Source of the DNA: Promethearchaeota archaeon
GTDB lineage: Archaea > Asgardarchaeota > Lokiarchaeia > Sigynarchaeales > SOKP01
Assembly: GCA_030620005.1 (NCBI GenBank)
Contig: JAUXAJ010000009.1
Coordinates: forward strand, 1-40,203
Direction of reading: 5' to 3'
Length of the DNA stretch: 40,203 bases
Position numbers and translations under genes: made by a program. The notes beneath the pieces were generated by a model that saw only the letters and a list, made by a program, of their open reading frames with translations, did no database searches and had not been told where the DNA came from. Positions 34,992 through 40,203 of this stretch are shown piece after piece (position 1 is the stretch's first letter; every line of letters begins with the position of its first letter).

Positions 34992-36218
34992 TCATAAAAC
35001 TTGATAATCTCTTGAGATCTCTATACGTTGACCAGTTTCAGCTGATAAATATGCAGCGTACATTACTTTTGTCGTCCAAATCGCAAGTTCAAGATTTGAA
35101 GTCGGTTGCTTTTTAGTGAGTATTGACTCAATAAAGTCTTGCAATTCATAGGGAAATCCTAGCATCCACCCCTCGTCAGGTTGGGCATTACTCCACCCTG
35201 CTTTTGTCTCTGTTTTTTCTATTGTATAAGCGGTTTCAAATTGATTTTCGGTAGGCGCATATGCCATGACTGCGTTATTTTTGGATAAATTACATTCTAT
35301 TCGTGCGTTGCTGGCGTATATATTAACCCAATTCTCGATGCCACCTAAAGTGATATCAGAACCGAGAACAACAGCAGTCGTTCCATCTTCGAAACATATT
35401 ATTCCACACGACCAATCCTCTACATCCACCGGGCGCGACTTTATAAAATCTTGATCTCGAGGCAAATCATCAAGAAAATCCCTGCATTTAGTGGTTGTAG
35501 CGATTATAGATTCTGGATAAATGGGCTTTCCTTCTCTTTCCAAACCTTCCCAAAGTTTTAAATGAATAGCGGCACCATATGGATGCGCAGCTTGACGCAC
35601 TAACGATCCTCCTCCAGTGTATTTCCATTCAGCAGCAAATTTTGAATGCGAACCGGAATGTCCTTCGCCGCACCTTATTTCTAATATTTTACCTTTCGAT
35701 GATTTTAATAATTGTTTGGCTTTTATAATGGGAGGGGCATAAACCCAATTTTCAGCGTAGCAAAAAATAACATCGGAACCTTGAAACGCCCTATCAATGC
35801 GTTCGCATTCTTTAAGACACTCTTGAAGCATTAATTTTTTGTCCGTAAATCCCACATTTTTTCGCTCTTCTATGGGAACTTCTAAATCACCAAAATAACC
35901 CGTAAGTGGTTTTTCGCAAATAACATTTTTGCTTGCTTCAGCAGCTTTTATGGCGAAGGGAACGTGCAAAAAGGTAGGAACTACAAGATCAACGATATCC
36001 GCTTCGACTTCTTCTATCATAATTTCAGCGTTCTCGTAAACTACTGTTGGATCCAAATGATGTCGTTTACAAAAGGCTTTAGCATTTTTTGAGTTCTTAG
36101 AAGCTACTCCAACTATCTTAATGTCAATTCCAGGAATAGTTTTATAATATTCCATGTGGAGGTCTGCTGCGAACCGAGCTCCTACCATCGCAATTTTTAT
36201 CTCTTTCTTATTTTCCAT
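34992..36218 (-). CDS. Gfo/Idh/MocA-family oxidoreductase
   Basis: NAD(P)-dependent oxidoreductase of 408 residues, a likely sugar or inositol dehydrogenase. The N-terminal Rossmann domain (IAMVGARFAADLH) is followed by the conserved NVICEKPLTG lysine motif near residues 100-110 and a C-terminal alpha/beta substrate domain with GGGSLVRQAAHPYG. It is the last of a three-gene minus-strand operon with a sugar isomerase-like protein and an aldo/keto reductase-like protein, which suggests conversion of a sugar, possibly the one imported by the nearby transporter. Substrate not known. Confidence 0.88.
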   Translation of the reverse strand: MENKKEIKIAMVGARFAADLHMEYYKTIPGIDIKIVGVASKNSKNAKAFCKRHHLDPTVVYENAEIMIEEVEADIVDLVVPTFLHVPFAIKAAEASKNVICEKPLTGYFGDLEVPIEERKNVGFTDKKLMLQECLKECERIDRAFQGSDVIFCYAENWVYAPPIIKAKQLLKSSKGKILEIRCGEGHSGSHSKFAAEWKYTGGGSLVRQAAHPYGAAIHLKLWEGLEREGKPIYPESIIATTTKCRDFLDDLPRDQDFIKSRPVDVEDWSCGIICFEDGTTAVVLGSDITLGGIENWVNIYASNARIECNLSKNNAVMAYAPTENQFETAYTIEKTETKAGWSNAQPDEGWMLGFPYELQDFIESILTKKQPTSNLELAIWTTKVMYAAYLSAETGQRIEISRDYQVL

Positions 36219-36257
36219 TTATAACACATCCTAACATGTATATTATTAGATAATATT

Positions 36258-37119
36258 TTAAGATAATTCTTTTAACCAAGCACACATATTTTCAAGACTT
36301 TTCCGTGAAATATACTCCTTATTTCTCAGTGCATGAGTTTCTAATGAAAAATATCCTTCATATCCATGGTCAATTGCTTGTTTAAATAAAGGCTTATAAT
36401 CTATTTTTCCTTCGCCTACGATTGTAAAAGTGGCACCAAGTTTTGAGATTCTACGCTTGGGATCTTTTACATGAACATGTCCAACCAAGTTGTTCTCATA
36501 GAAATATTCATATGCATCAGGAGTAGTTGGTTCTCTTTCCATGAAATAATTACCTGGATCCAGAACCAACTTAACGGAATTTGATTTTATTTCGTCAAAA
36601 AATCGTTTTGTTTGTTCAATTGTACCCACATTCATGCCTAAATCGTTTTCTAACAGTAAAACTTTATTTTTTTTTTTCAGCTTTTTTGATAAAAGGAACT
36701 AATAGATTTATCATTTCGTTCCATCCTTCTTCCTTGGATTTAAGTCCCATTTTTAAAAATGCAAAAATACGAATAAAGGGCGTGTTGAAAAAATCAGAGA
36801 TCTCCACGAGCCGTTCGAAAAAACTTAAGTTATAACTTGGATTTCTCATAAAACTTTCTTTTTTATCAGTAGCAAACTTGGAGGAAGGTAACACGCATTT
36901 GCCAAATGGTCCTGTTATTACCCCGACTGTAATGGAATATCTATCTAATAGCTCCTTTAAGCGAGTCAATTCATCATCAGTAAATTTAGCAATGTTTTTC
37001 TTCCATATTTTTCTCAAATCCACTGCTTTTACGCCATATTCCGAAGCTACTTCAAGAGCACGATCGAAATCTTGACTTATCTCATCAGTTATAACAGATA
37101 AACTCATTTTTTTTATCAA
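36258..37119 (-). pseudogene. Sugar phosphate isomerase/epimerase-like TIM barrel, frameshifted
   Basis: Two frames make one protein of about 287 residues. The first (37119-36664) begins MSLSVITDEISQD and ends after AEKKK at a run of 11 A (minus strand, 36667-36677). Removing one A restores VLLLENDLGMNVGTIEQTK and continues into the second frame (LDPGNYF, VHVKDPKRR, EGKIDYKPLF, SLETHA). The pattern of VxDLRKIW, LLLEND, DPGNYF and HVKD is xylose-isomerase-like (AP-endonuclease family 2). It may be a broken gene, a homopolymer sequencing error, or a slippage site. Middle of the sugar operon. Confidence 0.75.
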
Positions 37120-37142
37120 CTCCGTTGTTTTTTTATATTGGA

Positions 37143-37946
37143 CTAAGAATTTAGTAATTCTTCAAGTATTTTACCGTCCTCAACGCAATATTCAAATTTT
37201 CCAAATCCCACGGCCAAAAAGTCATTTTTCTTGATGTTTTTTAAAGCAAACCTTAATCCTTCTCTGGGGTTTATTCTTCCAGCCGCCATTGGTTTTATAG
37301 CAAGGATCTGTTTTTTAGATTTTTGAATCACATCGATTAGATGCTCCGTATTCGTATCAGATTGAAAACTTAATTTATTAAGTGGTTGAATAATTAGAAC
37401 AGCATCATAATCATTTTTCTCTACAGCTATAATTGTTTCATGATAATGCGAAGATAAACCTGGAATCATTCCTCTATCTCTTATGCATGCACTTAATTCT
37501 GGATAGGAAGGATACTTTGAATTATTTCCTCCAATAATTAGTTTTTCTTTATTTAATGCTTTATCAGTGTAATTACGGTGAGGAAAACAAGCAGAAATGC
37601 TTCTCTCAGCACACCAATCAATTTGTTTATATATATCTCGAGGAATGTTTTTAGCGGTTTTTCTCCCCGACGGAGTGCAAATCCAATGATATTTCTCACC
37701 GCTTTCTTTTTCTACGATTTTAATTGCCTCGTAAATCTTGTCTCTTGGAGAAGAGACGGTGCAATTAACGCCGTGTTCTTGAAGTAAGTAAAGCATGAAT
37801 TTTGCAACGGTTTCTGGGCGTTTAAATCTTCTTAAATGAGCAATCATATCAATTGGGTTAGCTCTATGAGTGATTCCAACAAATTGATTAGTTCCGCAAA
37901 TAATCCTTGACAATTTAAGATTTTCCAACGAGATTTTCGGTATCAT
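37143..37946 (-). CDS. Aldo/keto reductase-like TIM-barrel protein
   Basis: 267 residues with a start LKLSRIICGTNQFVG, like the opening strand of aldo/keto reductase barrels, and MAAGRINPREGLRFALKN near the C-terminus, the segment that in the family lies near the cofactor. The catalytic Tyr/Lys/His set is not clearly visible, so it may be a divergent or non-redox member. It is the first gene of the sugar operon; 23 bases separate it from the isomerase gene. Confidence 0.6.
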   Translation of the reverse strand: MIPKISLENLKLSRIICGTNQFVGITHRANPIDMIAHLRRFKRPETVAKFMLYLLQEHGVNCTVSSPRDKIYEAIKIVEKESGEKYHWICTPSGRKTAKNIPRDIYKQIDWCAERSISACFPHRNYTDKALNKEKLIIGGNNSKYPSYPELSACIRDRGMIPGLSSHYHETIIAVEKNDYDAVLIIQPLNKLSFQSDTNTEHLIDVIQKSKKQILAIKPMAAGRINPREGLRFALKNIKKNDFLAVGFGKFEYCVEDGKILEELLNS

Positions 37947-38085
37947 CTTTCAATTTTATTTTTTATTTTATTAATTAATTATAAATTTTCAATATTTTTA
38001 ATAAAATTACCCATTACAACGACAATTTGTAATGTTTGAAATTAGATCCCAATAAAAATAAAAAAAAAATAAAGAAGTTTATAAC

Positions 38086-39051
38086 TCATGCGACTACTGA
38101 GGGCAACACATAATCACCTGTATATCCCCCATTATATTTGCTCCAATATCTTACTTCCTCATGGGTAGTACTACAACTATGAGTTTTATGGCACCTCCCA
38201 AAAGCAGGTTTAAACAAAAGCTCGTCGTTTATTGTAAAATTGGCTATTAAGCCTTGAGCTTCTTCTGAAGTCAGCCAAGATATGAAATTCATTGCCCAAT
38301 CAAACTTGGCATGCGGATTTTTTTCAGGATTTACGGCTATGACGCCATAAGGGTTAAGCATTATTTCGTATCCTTCGACTAAAAGCTCTAAATCCAAGTT
38401 ATTTTTTGCAGATAGCCATGTTCCACGATCCACGATTGTATAACCATCGTTTTGGTCGGTTATCGTTAACGTATTACCCATTCCGCTTCCTGTTTCTAAA
38501 TACCATGAATGTATGGCAGTATTAGGAACAAATTTAATTTCAGCCCAAAGTAATAGCTCCTTACTGTGAGTGCCAGATTTATCCCCTCTCGAATAAAATT
38601 TAATCTCTCCAGCTGCTCCAGCATTTTTAAGATTAAACATCGCAGTTTTAACATTTTTTCCTTTGATATTAGCCGGATCTGAAGCGGGACCAACTACGAT
38701 AAAGTCGTTATACATGATACACGCTCGATGAACTCCATATCCTTCCTCAACAAAAGCATCTTCCCGGAATCTTGAATGAACGAGTAGTACATCTGCATCC
38801 CCTCGTTTTGCAATTTCTATAGCTTGTCCAGTTCCAACAGATAAAACTTGAATATTAAGCCCAGATTTCGCTTCATAAGTCGGAAGCAAATAATCTAACA
38901 ATCCTGAGTCGTACGTAGAAGTAGTAGTGGCTAATATTATGCGTTTTTGCGATCTAATGTACTCTACGACGAAAGATGTTCCAACAACCCCTGCAAATAG
39001 AACAAATAGTAAGATAATCAGAGCTTTCTTTTTCTTTCTAGTTATTCTCAT
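38086..39051 (-). CDS. tupA: Tungstate-binding protein TupA-like
   Basis: Extracellular solute-binding protein of 321 residues. A basic start and hydrophobic segment (about 7-30) form an anchor or signal; then comes the ILATTTSTYDSGLLDYLLP opening, typical of TupA, where the Thr-Ser run binds the oxyanion. Further matches: GTGQAIEIAKRGDADVLLVH, FIVVGPASDP and SRGDKSGTHSKE. The C-terminus has a short Cys/His stretch (CHKTHSCSTTH) that I cannot explain. The permease and ATPase lie about 19 kb away. It follows a kinase-like gene by 41 bases on the same strand. Confidence 0.9.
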   Translation of the reverse strand: MRITRKKKKALIILLFVLFAGVVGTSFVVEYIRSQKRIILATTTSTYDSGLLDYLLPTYEAKSGLNIQVLSVGTGQAIEIAKRGDADVLLVHSRFREDAFVEEGYGVHRACIMYNDFIVVGPASDPANIKGKNVKTAMFNLKNAGAAGEIKFYSRGDKSGTHSKELLLWAEIKFVPNTAIHSWYLETGSGMGNTLTITDQNDGYTIVDRGTWLSAKNNLDLELLVEGYEIMLNPYGVIAVNPEKNPHAKFDWAMNFISWLTSEEAQGLIANFTINDELLFKPAFGRCHKTHSCSTTHEEVRYWSKYNGGYTGDYVLPSVVA

Positions 39052-39092
39052 TATTTAATAAGTGTTTTTTTTTTAATAAAATATAATTTTAT

Positions 39093-39947
39093 TTAGAAAT
39101 CTTCGGAAATTTTATTCAAGATAGAATTCTTTCTTACAGGACTAATTTTTAATTCTCGCCTTTCAATTACTACATTTAAAAATTCAATTAATTGTTGAGC
39201 AAAATATCCGAAATTAAAGCTAAACGCGTTGTTCATGTGATAATATTCCTTAAGAAAAATATTAATCAATTCAATTTTATGCTTGGGCTCATCCATTTCA
39301 AGAATTCCAGGGTTTGTGTCTAGTAGCGCACAGCAAATCCAAGCTAAATCGTCAATGTGGTTGCCCTCGTAAGAATCCTCAAAATCAAAACCATACAGCT
39401 TGTCATCTGATACGTTTGAGAGTCCTTTTTTTATGATAAAATCTCGTAATCTAGTATCGCCCTTATTGACAACGATTATTTTTGATAGATCTTTACTATT
39501 AACAATATTTTCACGGTGCATCTTAGCCATCCAATTCGCAAGCATTTTAATACCAGATATCATTTTCTCACGAACTTCATAATTAATATCATTTAAGTGA
39601 GTTGTTCCATCTAAATTCTCGTTGATAAAATCACATAAATTAACGCCATCTATTTTTTCAAGGATGAGATAAGGTTCTTTAAAAAATAAGACTTTAGGAA
39701 CTAATATTTCTTGCTTTTTCAATTTGTTTAAAATATCACGCTCTTTCGTGGCATTATTGGTTTGGAAAAATTTTATTACGATTTCTCTAGGAAATCTTTT
39801 GGGTTTCTTATTAAATACTAAAATATATACTAAATTCTTTCTGCTTTTTATAGGAATTATAGTAAAATTATCTGAATTTTCGAAAAGCTCGGGAATTTCA
39901 TTTTCAAGCTCTTTCGCAATTTTATTTTTAATCTTGTGAAGATTCAT
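39093..39947 (-). CDS. Kinase-like (APH/RIO-type fold) protein
   Basis: 284 residues. A VIKFF motif could hold the ATP-binding lysine (about residue 60), then a hinge-like YLILEKIDG, a catalytic-loop analogue NKGDTRLRD in place of HGDxxxxN, and a metal motif FDFEDSYEGNHIDDLAW (DFG-like Asp). The pattern fits aminoglycoside/choline-kinase-like proteins. The usual His before Gly-Asp and the Asn after it are not conserved, so activity is uncertain. It is directly upstream of tupA on the same strand, probably co-transcribed. The link to tungsten uptake is unexplained. Confidence 0.65.
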   Translation of the reverse strand: MNLHKIKNKIAKELENEIPELFENSDNFTIIPIKSRKNLVYILVFNKKPKRFPREIVIKFFQTNNATKERDILNKLKKQEILVPKVLFFKEPYLILEKIDGVNLCDFINENLDGTTHLNDINYEVREKMISGIKMLANWMAKMHRENIVNSKDLSKIIVVNKGDTRLRDFIIKKGLSNVSDDKLYGFDFEDSYEGNHIDDLAWICCALLDTNPGILEMDEPKHKIELINIFLKEYYHMNNAFSFNFGYFAQQLIEFLNVVIERRELKISPVRKNSILNKISEDF

Positions 39948-40070
39948 GTTGATTTCTATAATGAGTTTGTTATAAAATACACATCAAAACGAGAATTTAT
40001 AATTTATTCGGTTAAAAAATATTAATCTATTCGGATTAAATTTTTTTCTTCTTTCTAAATTTAAATAAAC

Positions 40071-40203
40071 TTACTTGCGCAAAATCTTGACAACAGAAGG
40101 ATGATTTCCTCTGAATCTTTTAGTTAATTCGTCTCTATTAATAGGAGGTTTTTATCAAGTTTTGCAATTTTCAGTGTTGTCCTTTACTTTCAATCCCGAA
40201 AAT
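40071..40203 (-). pseudogene. Possible decayed gene tail at the right edge
   Basis: A minus-strand frame entering from the right edge (FSGLKVKDNTENCKT) meets two stops (TGA TAA), then continues KPPINRDELTKRFRGNHPSV and ends VKILRK at TAA 40071-40073. The residue mix is protein-like on both sides of the stops. Family unknown; it may also be chance. Confidence 0.3.

Noticed and set aside
1..40203. CRISPR arrays, tRNA, rRNA, insertion sequences, selenocysteine signals
   Set aside because: No regularly spaced repeats, no cloverleaf-like segments, no transposase motifs and no in-frame TGA within a known selenoprotein were found by reading.

Overview
The window is AT-rich archaeal DNA that most resembles an Asgard archaeon of the Lokiarchaeia type (inference). 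Pointers are a Rab/Arf-like small GTPase, a longin-like protein, a seven-helix membrane protein ending in an eight-cysteine zinc module, archaeal-type MoaA, TATA-box promoters, frequent TTG/GTG starts and T-run terminators. I saw no rRNA, tRNA, CRISPR array or insertion sequence.

The unifying theme is tungsten/molybdenum cofactor metabolism. From 3.3 to 6.3 kb lie moeA, a moaB/mog adenylyltransferase and a second moeA, divergent from a tungsten aldehyde:ferredoxin oxidoreductase (6.5-8.7 kb). At 14.1-16.2 kb runs a compact moaC-moaA-moaD-moaE operon. At 17.1-18.9 kb are the tungstate ABC ATPase and permease (tupC, tupB), directly behind an amino-acid dehydrogenase. The binding protein TupA sits alone about 19 kb away (38.1-39.1 kb) behind a kinase-like gene. 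Together these would import tungstate, build the pterin, insert the metal and supply an AOR.

Between these blocks: a MoxR ATPase with a partial downstream gene (0-1.1 kb); a secreted or membrane alpha/beta hydrolase (1.2-3.2 kb); a MaoC hydratase and a LarA-type racemase (8.8-11.1 kb); the 7TM zinc protein (11.5-12.5 kb); a DUF5678-like protein with a retropepsin-like aspartic protease (13.3-14.1 kb); a VapBC pair (16.4-17.0 kb); a QueG-like Fe-S protein, a longin-like protein, a D-aminoacylase, a small membrane protein and the small GTPase (20.6-25.6 kb); a membrane M28 peptidase, a CE15-type esterase and a creatininase-family amidohydrolase (25.9-30.9 kb). A regulator with GPH sugar transporters (31.5-34.9 kb) precedes a sugar-catabolic operon of an aldo/keto reductase-like protein, a TIM-barrel isomerase and a Gfo/Idh/MocA oxidoreductase (35.0-37.9 kb).

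The second theme is gene decay. Reading the gaps in all frames shows a Pr6Pr-like relic (11.2-11.5 kb), an unidentified shattered gene (12.7-13.1 kb), a GPH transporter tail (20.2-20.5 kb), an in-frame chimera of a 3-aminobutyryl-CoA ammonia-lyase head with a frameshifted GPH half (28.9-29.8 kb), and a triplicated GPH transporter in which only the middle copy is intact. A sugar isomerase is broken at an 11-A run, which could be real or a sequencing error. I found no clearly unprecedented system. The best candidates for new biology are the GTPase/longin neighbourhood, the 7TM zinc protein and the split tungstate importer.
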